Assembly: GCF_014696385.1 (NCBI RefSeq)
Contig: NZ_JACJQB010000016.1
Location: 1-64,000, forward strand
Source: Pseudanabaena mucicola FACHB-723
GTDB lineage: Bacteria > Cyanobacteriota > Cyanobacteriia > Pseudanabaenales > Pseudanabaenaceae
Direction of reading: 5' to 3'
DNA length: 64,000 nt
In this document: piece by piece, positions 33,795 to 42,272 of the stretch
How positions within the stretch are numbered: the stretch's first letter is position 1
Layout: every line of letters begins with the position of its first letter
The notes under the pieces: model-generated
Told to the model about the DNA's origin: nothing
The model's input: the letters and a program-made list of their open reading frames with translations, nothing else
Database searches by the model: none
Made by a program: the position numbers and the translations under genes

Positions 33795-36700
33795 ATGCTC
33801 AACTCTATTCTCAAATGGTCGATCGCTCAGCGTTGGTTAGTTGTCATCGGCGCAATTGTAATTACCATTCTTAGCAGTTACAACCTGACGCGGATGCCAC
33901 TGGATGTATTTCCTAGCTTCGCGCCGCCACAGGTAGAAATCCAGACAGAAGCCGAGGGTTTAGCTCCTGAAGAAATAGAATCATTAATTACCTTGCCCAT
34001 CGAAAGCGCCGTTAATGGTACTCCCGATGTTGTGACTGTGCGATCGGCTTCAGCCGTGGGCATTTCTACGGTCAAAATTATTTTTGATGGCAACACAGAT
34101 ATTTATAAAGCACGTCAATTAGTGGCCGAACGCTTGCAGCAAGTGCGCGCTAAATTGCCTGAGAATGCTAAAGAGCCAGAAATATCACCAGTTTCTTCAC
34201 CGATTGGCACAATTTTGATGTATGCCTTTACCGTGGAAGAGAATTCCAATAATTCAGAGCCAAAAACTGACTTAATGGAAGTGCGGCGACTGGTCGATCG
34301 CAATGTTTCCAATCGCATCTTGGCAGTGGCGGGGGTATCACAGGCGATCGCCTATGGTGGTGATGTTAGGCAATATCAGGTTTTAGTCGATCCTGCTAAA
34401 TTAGTTGCTTTTAATGTTTCTTTGGAGCAGGTGACTGAAGCCGCGAGTCAGGCAAATCTCAATGCCGCAGGTGGATTTTTAATTACGACCGATCGCGAAG
34501 AAATTATTCGCGGGGTGGGGCGGATTGAAACCGTTGAACAGTTAGCAGAAGCAGTGGTGACGGCTCGCGATGGTAAGCCTGTGAAGTTGAGCGATGTTGC
34601 CGAGGTAAAATTAGGAGCCGCCCTCTCGCGGGGAGATGGTAGTGTCAATGGCAAGCGGGCGGTGGTATTGCTAATCAATAAGCAACCCCAAGCCGATACC
34701 CCTACCGTGACCCGCGCTGTCGAAAAAGCGATCGCCGAAGTTCAAGCAGCACTTCCCAAGGATGTAAAAGTGCAAGTTACCTTTCGCCAAGAGAGCTTTA
34801 TTGAATCAGCGATCAATAATGTGCGTGACTCCCTCCGTGATGGCATCATCATCGTTGCCATCATCATGATCATGTTCCTGATGAATTGGCGCACTGCCGT
34901 CATTACCCTCAGTGCGATTCCTTTATCAATTCTGATTGGAATGCTGATTTTGTCATGGTTCGGACAAGGCATTAATACGATGACTTTGGGGGGGCTGGCA
35001 GTGGCGATCGGTTCGGTAGTCGATGACTCCATCGTTGATATGGAAAACTGCTATCGCGGAATGCGTCAGAACCAAGCGGTCGGCAATCCCAAACATCCAT
35101 TTACTGTGGTTTATGACACTTCCGTAGAAGTGCGCGTCAGCGTGATTTTTTCCACGATCATTATTGGTGTAGTTTTTGCGCCGATTTTTACGCTGACGGG
35201 AGTGGAAGGAAATATTTTTGCACCGATGGGCGTGGCTTATCTTATATCCATTTTTGCCTCAACCCTAGTGGCGATGACCCTATCCCCTGCCCTCTGTGCG
35301 ATTTTATTAACTTCCTGTCAACTACCTAGCGATGAGACATGGGTGAGTAACTTTGCTCAGAGGCTCTATCGTCCTTTGTTAAATCTATCCATTCACCGCC
35401 CCAAATTAATTCTATTTCCTGCGATCGCCGCCTTAGTTGCCTCTCTAATCATCTTGCCCACCCTCGGTCGAGTTTTTCTACCCGAATTCCAAGAGCGATC
35501 GCTAGTCAATACGATATTGCTTTACCCTGGCACTTCGCTGGAACGAACAAATCGCATGGGCTTAGCACTTCAAGACGCACTCAAGGATGATCCAGACTTC
35601 ACAACCGTACAGTTACGCTCTGGTCGCGCCCCTGGGGATGCGGATGCGGGAGGCGTAAACCTTGGTCATGTGGATATAGAACTTAGCGATCGCGGTATCC
35701 AAGATCGCGCAGGTAGCATCGCTAAACTACGTCAAGAATTTAATAAATTGCCTGGAGTCGCTTCTAACATCGGCGGTTTTATTTCCCATCGCATGGATGA
35801 AGTCCTCTCTGGAGTTCGCAGTGCAATCGCCGTTAAAGTGTTCGGTCAAGATTTAGAAGAATTAAGGGCGATCGGTAGAGAAGTGGAAACTGCGATGAAG
35901 GGTATTGATGGGCTGGTGGATTTGCAACTGGAGCCGCAAGTTCCTGTTCGACAATTGCAAATCAAATTTGATCGACCGATGGCAGCAAGGTATGGTTTAA
36001 CGATTGGACATCTCGCCGAAATGGTAGAAACTTCCCTCAATGGCAAAACGGTATCCCAAGTTTTGCAAGGTCAGCAATTATTCGATCTAGTCGTATGGCT
36101 GAAACCTGGAGCCAGAAATAACCTTGATGTAATTCAAAATCTATTAGTCGATACCCCCACAGGGCAAAAAATTCCCTTATCACAAGTTGCTCAAATCGAA
36201 TATGGTACAGGCGCAAATACGATCAATCGCGAAAATGTTTCCCGTCTGCTCGTAGTTTCGGCTAACGTATCGGGACGGGATTTGCGATCGCTAGTCAACG
36301 AGATTCAGGAAAAAGTCAAGCAGCAGGTAATTTTACCCGCTGGCTATTTTATCCAGTATGGTGGACAGTTTGAATCCGAAGAACGCGCTACCCAAAATCT
36401 ACTTATCTTTGGCAGTCTCGCCGCTCTAATTATCGCAGTGCTGATGTATTTCGCCGTCAAATCAATTCCTGCGATGTTAATGATTATGGTGAATTTACCC
36501 CTCGCTGTAGTCGGTGGCATTTTAGCGATCGCAATTAGTGGCAGCGTTATTTCTGTCGCATCCCTAGTTGGTTTCATTACCCTATTCGGAGTTGCTGTGA
36601 GAAATGGATTGCTACTAGTCGATAACTACAATCAAAAATTTGCCAAGGGAATTCCCTTCCAGCAAGTAATTCATGAAGGCTCGATGGAGCGTCTAGCTGC

Positions 36701-36944
36701 TATTCTGATGACTGCCCTCACATCGGCGCTCGGCATGGTTCCTCTTGTCATTGGTACAGGTGCGGGCAAAGAAATCCTGCAACCTCTTGCAGTTGTTGTT
36801 TTAGGCGGTTTAGTCACCTCTACGGCTCTAACTTTATTGGTACTACCTGCCTTATATTCCCAATTTGGGAAATATGTCACACCTAAACTAAAAAAAGAGC
36901 TTGTGTCTCCTACTACGCAGGAAATACAAGCTTCAAGCCCTTAA
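33795..36944 (+). CDS. Heavy-metal RND efflux pump (CzcA/CusA-like)
   Basis: The 1049-residue inner-membrane pump has the RND plan: helix 1 at ~10-30, a large periplasmic loop, a helix bundle with AVAIGSVVDDSIVDMENCYRGMR (the acidic transmembrane-4 motif of metal exporters), a second periplasmic loop, and the closing bundle FGVAVRNGLLLVDNYN. QSN-type multidrug signatures are absent and the HME-like start (RMPLDVFPSFAPPQVEIQTEAEGLAPEE) fits metal exporters. It exports cations using the proton gradient with the adaptor encoded at 28937. It is followed at 36 bases by a small lipoprotein gene. The metal is not assignable by eye. Confidence 0.93.
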   Translation: MLNSILKWSIAQRWLVVIGAIVITILSSYNLTRMPLDVFPSFAPPQVEIQTEAEGLAPEEIESLITLPIESAVNGTPDVVTVRSASAVGISTVKIIFDGNTDIYKARQLVAERLQQVRAKLPENAKEPEISPVSSPIGTILMYAFTVEENSNNSEPKTDLMEVRRLVDRNVSNRILAVAGVSQAIAYGGDVRQYQVLVDPAKLVAFNVSLEQVTEAASQANLNAAGGFLITTDREEIIRGVGRIETVEQLAEAVVTARDGKPVKLSDVAEVKLGAALSRGDGSVNGKRAVVLLINKQPQADTPTVTRAVEKAIAEVQAALPKDVKVQVTFRQESFIESAINNVRDSLRDGIIIVAIIMIMFLMNWRTAVITLSAIPLSILIGMLILSWFGQGINTMTLGGLAVAIGSVVDDSIVDMENCYRGMRQNQAVGNPKHPFTVVYDTSVEVRVSVIFSTIIIGVVFAPIFTLTGVEGNIFAPMGVAYLISIFASTLVAMTLSPALCAILLTSCQLPSDETWVSNFAQRLYRPLLNLSIHRPKLILFPAIAALVASLIILPTLGRVFLPEFQERSLVNTILLYPGTSLERTNRMGLALQDALKDDPDFTTVQLRSGRAPGDADAGGVNLGHVDIELSDRGIQDRAGSIAKLRQEFNKLPGVASNIGGFISHRMDEVLSGVRSAIAVKVFGQDLEELRAIGREVETAMKGIDGLVDLQLEPQVPVRQLQIKFDRPMAARYGLTIGHLAEMVETSLNGKTVSQVLQGQQLFDLVVWLKPGARNNLDVIQNLLVDTPTGQKIPLSQVAQIEYGTGANTINRENVSRLLVVSANVSGRDLRSLVNEIQEKVKQQVILPAGYFIQYGGQFESEERATQNLLIFGSLAALIIAVLMYFAVKSIPAMLMIMVNLPLAVVGGILAIAISGSVISVASLVGFITLFGVAVRNGLLLVDNYNQKFAKGIPFQQVIHEGSMERLAAILMTALTSALGMVPLVIGTGAGKEILQPLAVVVLGGLVTSTALTLLVLPALYSQFGKYVTPKLKKELVSPTTQEIQASSP

Positions 36945-36980
36945 AATCTCACACAATCTTTTACAAGGAAATCTATTTAT

Positions 36981-37481
36981 ATGCGATCGCCTAAACTTCT
37001 ACTCATTAGTATTATTTTTGTAAATATCCTAGCGGCTTGCAGCAATAGCCCGACTAGCTCAAGTCCCACAACAAGCCCCATCGCTGTCACCACAACAGAA
37101 CCAAGTCCTCAAACTGTCACTAAAACAGACACCAAAGCTGCTCAAAAACCAGAAAATCATGGCAAACCCAATCAGGGTGGACAAGTCGTTGAGGCTGGCG
37201 CTTATCATTTAGAACTGTTAATGGTTAAAGAAGAAAATAATATTCATCTCGACTTCTTCTTGCAAACAGGAGACAATCACGAAGCGATTCCTGATGCTAA
37301 GGTGACAGCACAAGTTCAGTTTCCCGATGGTTCTCAAAAATCCTATGACCTAGCCTATGATGCGCCGAATAAACATTACGCCACCAACTTACCCAGCAGT
37401 GCTTCAGGCGAATACAAAATTGTAGTTCTCACCGATATCAAGGGTGAAAAGGTGAATGGACGCTTCAATTTTAAGTTTTAA
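36981..37481 (+). CDS. Lipoprotein accessory to metal efflux
   Basis: The 166-residue protein has a lipoprotein signal (lipobox LAAC at ~17-20), a Ser/Thr/Pro-rich linker, then a domain starting GKPNQGGQVVEAGAYHLELLM. It continues LDFFLQTGDNHEAIPDAKVTAQVQFPDGS and GEYKIVVLTDIKGEKVNGRFNF, an immunoglobulin-like beta fold reminiscent of FixH/YtkA-type domains. It is encoded directly after the RND pump and probably works in the periplasm with it, perhaps as a metal chaperone; the domain has several histidines but no clear metal motif. Its TAA overlaps the stop of the convergent Crp/Fnr gene. Confidence 0.75.
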   Translation: MRSPKLLLISIIFVNILAACSNSPTSSSPTTSPIAVTTTEPSPQTVTKTDTKAAQKPENHGKPNQGGQVVEAGAYHLELLMVKEENNIHLDFFLQTGDNHEAIPDAKVTAQVQFPDGSQKSYDLAYDAPNKHYATNLPSSASGEYKIVVLTDIKGEKVNGRFNFKF

Positions 37482-38158
37482 TTACTGATATCTTGCAAGC
37501 GCTCACGATCCAACAACTCGACCTGTGAACCTTTGATCGTAATTAATCCTTCATCACTGAGACGCGAGAATGCTCTAGAGAGAGTGGCGGGAATAGTCCC
37601 TAAACTAGCAGCTAGTTGAGTTTTAGTCACATCTAGCTGAATAATATGATCGCTATTAACTCGATCGCTCAAATCCAATAGATAAGCTGCTAATCTTTGT
37701 GGCACTTCTTTAAACGACAGATCTTCTACCATCTGCGCCAATTTGCGCGAGTGATTCGCCAAACTCGTTAACATGTTAATTGCGATCGCAGGATATTGAT
37801 GAAGCAAATCTAAAAAAGCTAACCGAGGAAAGAAAATTAATTCCGTGTATTCCAAGGCGATCGCAGATGCTGGAAAAGTTTTGCCATCAAAAGCGGGAAC
37901 TTCAGCAAAGTAATCAAACTTCTTCAACAAGTGTAAGATTCGTTCTTTTCCATTGAATGCCGTTTTAAACACTTTAACACGACCAGTCTGGATGATAAAA
38001 AATCCTGTGGCTTCACTACCCTGATGGAAGATATAATCAGCTTTTTCAAAGGTTTGTAGATGAGCAATCTGCGCTAAAGGTATCAATTGCTCTGCTGATA
38101 ATCCTTGAAAAATCAAAACCTTTTGTAACCAGTTGCTCAAATCGACGCTATTTAACAT
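37478..38158 (-). CDS. Cysteine-free Crp/Fnr-family regulator (DNR-like)
   Basis: The 226-residue regulator has a cyclic-nucleotide-type beta-roll (~15-125: ADYIFHQGSEATGFFIIQTGRVKVFK) and a C-terminal helix-turn-helix (TKTQLAASLGTIPATLSRAFSRL), the sequence style of DNR/Fnr-like regulators. It contains no cysteine at all, so an FNR oxygen-sensing cluster is impossible. DNR relatives sense nitric oxide through heme (known for the family). Start ATG 38158 was preferred over TTG 38179, which lies in a repeat. It is divergent from glbN, with a perfect box between the genes. Confidence 0.9.
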   Translation of the reverse strand: MLNSVDLSNWLQKVLIFQGLSAEQLIPLAQIAHLQTFEKADYIFHQGSEATGFFIIQTGRVKVFKTAFNGKERILHLLKKFDYFAEVPAFDGKTFPASAIALEYTELIFFPRLAFLDLLHQYPAIAINMLTSLANHSRKLAQMVEDLSFKEVPQRLAAYLLDLSDRVNSDHIIQLDVTKTQLAASLGTIPATLSRAFSRLSDEGLITIKGSQVELLDRERLQDISN

Positions 38159-38178
38159 TTGCTTCAATATTAAAATCA

Positions 38179-38256
38179 AAAATCAGAGCGTGATTCGTCT
38201 GCTTTGCGGGCAACTCATGCTTCTGGGTTTTAAGGTTATTTATGCTGAACTACTTA
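38179..38256. repeat. Palindromic element, copy D (degenerate stem)
   Basis: The right half 38218-38256, ending TGAACTACTTA, is nearly identical to copy A (10322-10360). The stem arms (AGAGCGTGATTCG side against the CTTCTGGGTTT side) have decayed and no longer pair well. It lies in the regulator/glbN divergent region. Confidence 0.75.
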
Positions 38257-38322
38257 TTTAACTGAATGCGATCGCTCAAGAATCTGCATTGAGACTTCTT
38301 TAAGAATATTTTAAGATTGGTT

Positions 38323-38336
38323 TTGACTTAAGTCAA
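38323..38336 (+). promoter_or_regulatory. Crp/Fnr/DNR-type box over the glbN -35
   Basis: TTGACTTAAGTCAA is a perfect 14-base palindrome of the TTGA-N6-TCAA class bound by Crp/Fnr-family regulators with DNR/FNR-type helices. Its first six bases (TTGACT) also form a good -35 hexamer, 16 bases from TACAAT at 38345-38350. It lies 55 bases upstream of the glbN start. Its position over the -35 fits repression, or activation from an overlapping site. Confidence 0.72.
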
Positions 38337-38391
38337 AGACTAATTACAATACTTTCTCCTATGCTGTCAGCATTCGCAAACAGGAAATTCC

Positions 38392-38766
38392 ATGGCAACA
38401 TTATTTGAAAAACTTGGTGGCGCAGCCGCCGTTGATATCGCTGTCGATCGCTTCTACGAAAGAGTATTACAGGACGATCGCATCAAACACTTTTTTGCTA
38501 ATACCGATATGCAAAAGCAACGGATGCACCAAAAAGCGTTTCTCACCTATGCTTTTGGCGGTACTGATAAATACAGTGGAGCGCAAATGCGTGAAGCTCA
38601 CAAGGATCTAGTGGCAAAGCAGGGGTTAAACAGCGCTCACTTTGACGCAGTTGCCGAGGATTTGATGATTACCCTCAAAGAAATGGGGGTATCCGATGAT
38701 CTTTTAGCAGAGGTGGCGGCAGTCGCGGCGGCTCCTCAACATAAGAAAGATGTCTTGAACGGCTAA
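38392..38766 (+). CDS. glbN: Group I truncated hemoglobin GlbN
   Basis: The 124-residue protein has the cyanobacterial GlbN layout with all its heme residues: Tyr22 (B10) in DRFYERVL, His46 (E10) in RMHQKAF, proximal His70 (F8) in REAHKDLV, and His117 near the C-terminus. In studied GlbN proteins His46 and His70 both ligate iron, and the C-terminal His bonds to a heme vinyl group; the same numbering holds here. GlbN detoxifies nitric oxide and other reactive nitrogen. ATG 38392 follows AGGAAATTCC. A DNR-like regulator is divergent next door and a perfect box covers the promoter. Confidence 0.95.
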   Translation: MATLFEKLGGAAAVDIAVDRFYERVLQDDRIKHFFANTDMQKQRMHQKAFLTYAFGGTDKYSGAQMREAHKDLVAKQGLNSAHFDAVAEDLMITLKEMGVSDDLLAEVAAVAAAPQHKKDVLNG

Positions 38767-38773
38767 GTATTTT

Positions 38774-38804
38774 GTCGAAAGTGCTGTAAAGCAGCGCTTT
38801 CGAC
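38774..38804. terminator. Hairpin after glbN
   Basis: Arms 38774-38786 and 38792-38804 (GTCGAAAGTGCTG) pair with one mismatch around TAAAG, eight bases after the glbN stop. It acts as a probable terminator without a T-run. Confidence 0.6.
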
Positions 38805-38855
38805 TTAGAACAAACAAGAGACTAAAAAATATGGCAACTTTTTCCCAAGCAAAAT

Positions 38856-39623
38856 TTAAGCGCGATCAGTTGTTAGTTGCTCATTTAACCTTTCTACAAA
38901 TTTGGGATCTTCACTCTTGAGGAACTTATCCCAAAATGTGAAATAAAGACCATAATGCAAACTGTATTTCAGATGATGAATGGAATGATGCTCTGGCCCA
39001 ATAAACCACTTACCTAGCCAATGGTGCGGAAAAGACGGAGGCAGTCGATCAATTCCTAAATGGTTTAATACTGCCCAAATTGTCATTGTGGTTAGGACTG
39101 AAATTAAAGTGATGAAGTGTAATGGAATAATACAAACTACACTAATGAGAAAGAGAGAACTCACGATCGCTTCTAGGGGATCAAAGGCAAAGGAAGTCCA
39201 AGGCGTAGGATAGCGAGATCGATGGTGTCCTTGATGTACCCAATGAAAAATTGCTGGATGATGAAATAAGCGATGGGTGAAGTAAAAGTAGGTATCTTGA
39301 AGGATTAAAACTAGGATATAGCTTATGCCTAGATACCACAGCCCGTACTGTTCTGGATCGCTGTATAGGCGAGTAAACCCCAAACTATATCCCGATAAAA
39401 TTAATGCTGATGCGATCGCAAAAACTGCCGCCGACAGCACCGAAAGCTTAATATCACTTTGAATTAATTCCCAAGAAGGATTTTGTGGTACGGGCTGACC
39501 TGAATCAGATTTCCGTAATGATGAATAGAAAAATAAGTACATTCCCCCTGCTACTAGAAAATATCTGACCAGAATAATTCCAAAAAGTGCAATGCCATAG
39601 AACCAAAATGAGTGATCTAACAA
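38856..39623 (-). CDS. Sterol desaturase/fatty-acid hydroxylase-family enzyme
   Basis: The 255-residue membrane enzyme has the di-iron histidine clusters of the superfamily: HRLFHH, HQGHHRSR, and after the last helix NHLGIDR...HHSIHH. About four membrane helices lie before and between them. Members hydroxylate or desaturate lipids and carotenoids using O2. The start was set at TTG 39623, which has GGAGG exactly 5 bases upstream; the longer frame from 39653 would start upstream of that ribosome site. Substrate unknown. The next minus-strand gene (YggT) ends 40 bases upstream. Confidence 0.87.
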   Translation of the reverse strand: MLDHSFWFYGIALFGIILVRYFLVAGGMYLFFYSSLRKSDSGQPVPQNPSWELIQSDIKLSVLSAAVFAIASALILSGYSLGFTRLYSDPEQYGLWYLGISYILVLILQDTYFYFTHRLFHHPAIFHWVHQGHHRSRYPTPWTSFAFDPLEAIVSSLFLISVVCIIPLHFITLISVLTTMTIWAVLNHLGIDRLPPSFPHHWLGKWFIGPEHHSIHHLKYSLHYGLYFTFWDKFLKSEDPKFVERLNEQLTTDRA

Positions 39624-39663
39624 TCGAGCCTCCTTGCGGCATCCTTGAGCCAAGAAATTATAT

Positions 39664-40080
39664 TTATACTCTGTTATAAAAAATAAATCTGACTAAAGAA
39701 ATTATGAGATAACTCAAGAGTGCATAGGCAACAATTGCAATCACAATATTCACATCAAAGATATTTGTCCCAGCATCGGAAGTAGGACTAACAAATAAAG
39801 TGGAAAATGGAGCAATAAAAGGTGCAGACAAATTATTAATCAGTCTGGCAAACTCATTTTGCATGTTCGCACCAAATAGGCGAAGGACAAATCTTAGTCC
39901 CAGCAATATTTCGATTATCCCCCCTAACCAGTAAATACTATTCACTATCCAGCGATAAGTATTACTACGTTGAGCAGTACCTAAGCGGTTTTCTTCTTGT
40001 CGAAGCCGAAAGGTTTCTTCATCCTGCCGTAAGTCTTGCCGACGTTCTAGATTGTTCTCATCACGCTGATTATCTTTCAT
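39664..40080 (-). CDS. YggT-family membrane protein
   Basis: The 138-residue protein has a charged Gln/Glu/Arg-rich N-terminus (~1-40) and two membrane helices: WLGGIIEILLGLRFVLRLFGA and a C-terminal FDVNIVIAIVAYALLSYLIISLVRFIF. This is the YggT plan with an N-terminal extension. YggT proteins are linked to osmotic shock tolerance and, in photosynthetic organisms, to chloroplast nucleoid or envelope functions. It precedes the hydroxylase gene on the same strand and sits at the head of a group of small envelope/stress genes. Confidence 0.82.
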   Translation of the reverse strand: MKDNQRDENNLERRQDLRQDEETFRLRQEENRLGTAQRSNTYRWIVNSIYWLGGIIEILLGLRFVLRLFGANMQNEFARLINNLSAPFIAPFSTLFVSPTSDAGTNIFDVNIVIAIVAYALLSYLIISLVRFIFYNRV

Positions 40081-40446
40081 TGTTAAACTCTTGAATTTTT
40101 AAAAAATAAATTTGATATTGTTCCTATGAAATATCACGCACTTAATTTAGAAACTGTTTCAGCGATCAGAGATTTCAGTAGCTTTCTAGAAAAAAATTGA
40201 ATTATGTTCATCCCCCTACTATTTCATGAAAACTTGTAAAAGGGCAAGCCCCTGAAGAGGGAGTACGTCAACTAGGCACAGTTTATCTTTTGCCTTCACG
40301 CCCGACTTCCTTAACTAGGCACAGTTTATCTTTTGCCTTCACGCCCGACTTCCTTGTAAATCTTAGAACAATATTTGAATCGTCAATAGATGAAGATATA
40401 GCTAAAGAGAGAAAGAGTGCTAAGTCCTACTTTCTCTCTTTAGAGC
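40081..40446. other. Non-coding stretch with tandem 43-bp repeat
   Basis: No gene is supported in these 366 bases. They hold the tandem 43-bp duplication (listed next) and, at 40403-40415 with 40430-40442, an inverted repeat TAAAGAGAGAAAG that may terminate the glycine-zipper gene. Confidence 0.65.
40270..40355. repeat. Perfect tandem duplication of 43 bp
   Basis: 40270-40312 and 40313-40355 are identical 43-base units (starting AACTAGGCACAGTTTATC, ending CGACTTCCTT) directly abutting. No spacer exists, so it is not a CRISPR. A slippage or short-template duplication is likely. An AGGCACA fragment also occurs near 42095, which may be chance. Confidence 0.88.
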
Positions 40447-40947
40447 TTAACTTCTCAATCGAGTAGAAGCTCTATCCCACGCATCTTTCACCGCATGTTT
40501 GGCTTGTTCCCAAGGTAAACTTCCAGTCTGATTAGCTTGATAATCACGCTGCAAATCTGTCTCAACTTCGCTATAAGTCCGACCACTATGCCCATAGCGC
40601 TCATAGCCTTCATAACCAGTGCGATAGGCTGGTTGATAATCTTCGTAGGTTTTATCTGAATCAACATAGGTGCTGGAAGTATAGGTCTCCTGCCAATTGG
40701 TTTCTTCAAACGTAGGATTTACTTGCTCAGCCACATCCTTGCCAGCTAAACCGCCAACGACTGAGCCAATGACAGCACCAACTACAGCACCAACTGGCCC
40801 GCCAACTGCACCACCGATGACTGTAGCAACAGTGCCAGCACCTGCGGCTCCTACTCCTGTTCCCACGGGATGCGATCCTACTTCTCCAGAAATAGGATCG
40901 AGATTAGCATCGGCTTGGGTATTGGGGTTTGTATTTCTATTAGTCAT
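40447..40947 (-). CDS. Glycine-zipper protein
   Basis: The 166-residue protein has an Asn-rich N-terminus, a Gly/Ala/Val-rich segment (~24-70: GVGAAGAGTVATVIGGAVGGPVG, then AVVGAVIGSVVGGLAGK) typical of glycine-zipper membrane insertion, and a polar tail with repeated Tyr (YGHSGRTYSEV) and a final amphipathic helix (EQAKHAVKDAWDRAS). Start ATG 40947 follows AGGAT. Such proteins occur among desiccation, osmotic and envelope stress genes. Same strand as the GlsB and YggT genes around it. Confidence 0.78.
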   Translation of the reverse strand: MTNRNTNPNTQADANLDPISGEVGSHPVGTGVGAAGAGTVATVIGGAVGGPVGAVVGAVIGSVVGGLAGKDVAEQVNPTFEETNWQETYTSSTYVDSDKTYEDYQPAYRTGYEGYERYGHSGRTYSEVETDLQRDYQANQTGSLPWEQAKHAVKDAWDRASTRLRS

Positions 40948-41036
40948 TGTTCTTAATCCTCTAAATAATCTATGAGTGACTTGCACAAAATCTTGAAATT
41001 GAAAGTAGGTTTTTTAACCTAACGCAAACAGGTGAA

Positions 41037-41285
41037 TTAGGAATTTCTGTTGACTAAGCGAATACCGTAGAGTAAAACCACTGCGCCAATGGTTGCTACA
41101 ATCAAGCTGCCGATCAATCCACTACCTGTAGAGACTCCAAAGGCATTAAATAGGAAGCCACCCAACAACGCGCCGACAATACCAACAATAATATCGCCGA
41201 GCAAACCGAAGCTGCCGCCTCGAACTATCTGACCAGCTAAGGCTCCTGCCACTAGTCCGATTAAAATAAACCAAATAAATTCCAT
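41037..41285 (-). CDS. GlsB/YeaQ/YmgE-family stress membrane protein
   Basis: The 82-residue protein has three helices with the family pattern: FIWFILIGLVAGALAGQIVRG near the N-terminus, GLLGDIIVGIVGALLGGFLF, and LIGSLIVATIGAVVLLYGI. It is a small transglycosylase-associated/stress-response membrane protein of the type induced by general stress. Function at the molecular level is not established. It lies between the glycine-zipper and LEA-like genes on the same strand. Confidence 0.9.
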   Translation of the reverse strand: MEFIWFILIGLVAGALAGQIVRGGSFGLLGDIIVGIVGALLGGFLFNAFGVSTGSGLIGSLIVATIGAVVLLYGIRLVNRNS

Positions 41286-41379
41286 ACATTTTTTCTCTAT
41301 TTATCTATTCAAATCTATTGAAAATTGATGGAACTGATTGAATAGTCATAGCAAAGTGATGACTATGTAATTACTAAAT

Positions 41380-41835
41380 TTACTTGCCTAAAAATTCTTT
41401 GACAGAATCAATGGCTTCATCGACTTTGTTGCCAGCTTTCTCAGGTAAATCTTTGGCTCCATTTTTCATTGCATTGGTGCGATCGCTTGCCATTGACTTA
41501 GCTTTGTCTACACCATCACCAATTTTATCTTTGACATCTTTAGCAACTTCTTTCGCTTTGCCAATATTTTCCTTGGTGCTGTCTGTAACTTGGTCGATCG
41601 CCCTGTCAGTCTTCATACCTTGAGTTGTCTCGCTAACTTTATTGCCGAACAACCCAGCCAAAGGAGATGCAATCGCCTCAGGACTAAAGAATGTAACTTG
41701 CAAAAGTAAAACCAACGCGCAACCAAAAAGAGATAGAAAGGTGTTTTTAAAGCTATTTCTCACGTTAACTCTAATCGCATTAATAAGAGTGCTGAAAAAA
41801 CTATCACTTGTTGTATTTAAATTTTGATTTTTCAT
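41380..41835 (-). CDS. LEA-like/CsbD-like anchored helical protein
   Basis: The 151-residue protein has a cytoplasmic N-terminus, one membrane helix or uncleaved signal (~35-52: LFGCALVLLLQVTFF), then ~75 residues of repeated amphipathic helix. Units such as ENIGKAKEVAKDVKDKIGDGVDKAKS and GAKDLPEKAGNKVDEAIDSVKEF resemble LEA/apolipoprotein-like and CsbD repeats. Proteins of this kind protect membranes or proteins under dehydration. It is the first of a minus-strand series of stress-type genes; the 91-base gap to the GlsB gene allows cotranscription. Confidence 0.72.
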   Translation of the reverse strand: MKNQNLNTTSDSFFSTLINAIRVNVRNSFKNTFLSLFGCALVLLLQVTFFSPEAIASPLAGLFGNKVSETTQGMKTDRAIDQVTDSTKENIGKAKEVAKDVKDKIGDGVDKAKSMASDRTNAMKNGAKDLPEKAGNKVDEAIDSVKEFLGK

Positions 41836-42272
41836 TTTTACCTAAATTATTTTGTACGTAATTTATTCACTTAAATCCAACATAACAATCCGATGTTTTA
41901 TTTCATGATTGCGTAATGTATAAATTGGGTGAATTGTACTAAAATAAAATAAAAATTAATGACTAGCTCTCTGCATATATTCTTACAGCGCCTTGCGCTT
42001 ACTTAAAACCCAGCAATATTTTTAAAAGCGGCGCAAAGCGCCGCTTTTAAAAATATTGCCGTATTACTCAAAGCCTCAATAATCTGTAATTAGCTAGGCA
42101 CAATTAGATATTAAATATTGGATGATATAACTGCATTTGCGGCAAGCAAAAATAGATAGGTCAAACCAAGAGCGTATTAACTTTTGGAAGGCTAGAGGAA
42201 TTGATGTCACATAAAAATAAATTCTAGATTAAATTTGAGAGGTAAATATAAGATCTACGTCTCAAATTTAAT
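41836..42272. other. Intergenic region with two hairpins
   Basis: No gene is supported here. 42013-42034 pairs perfectly with 42038-42059 (22 bp, loop AAA, preceded by TTAAAACCCA as in the palindrome family but without AACTACTTA flanks). 42222-42240 pairs with 42260-42278 (19 bp) and includes the stop codon of the DUF305 gene, acting as its terminator. Confidence 0.7.

Noticed and set aside
33631-33840. 69-residue frame before the RND pump
   Set aside because: It is the shadow of the duplication scar and overlaps the pump start.
34115-36880. Several minus-strand frames inside the RND pump gene
   Set aside because: They are antisense shadows of a strongly coding gene with clear RND motifs.
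40270-40355. CRISPR array
   Set aside because: Only two identical units directly abutting, no spacers, no cas genes.
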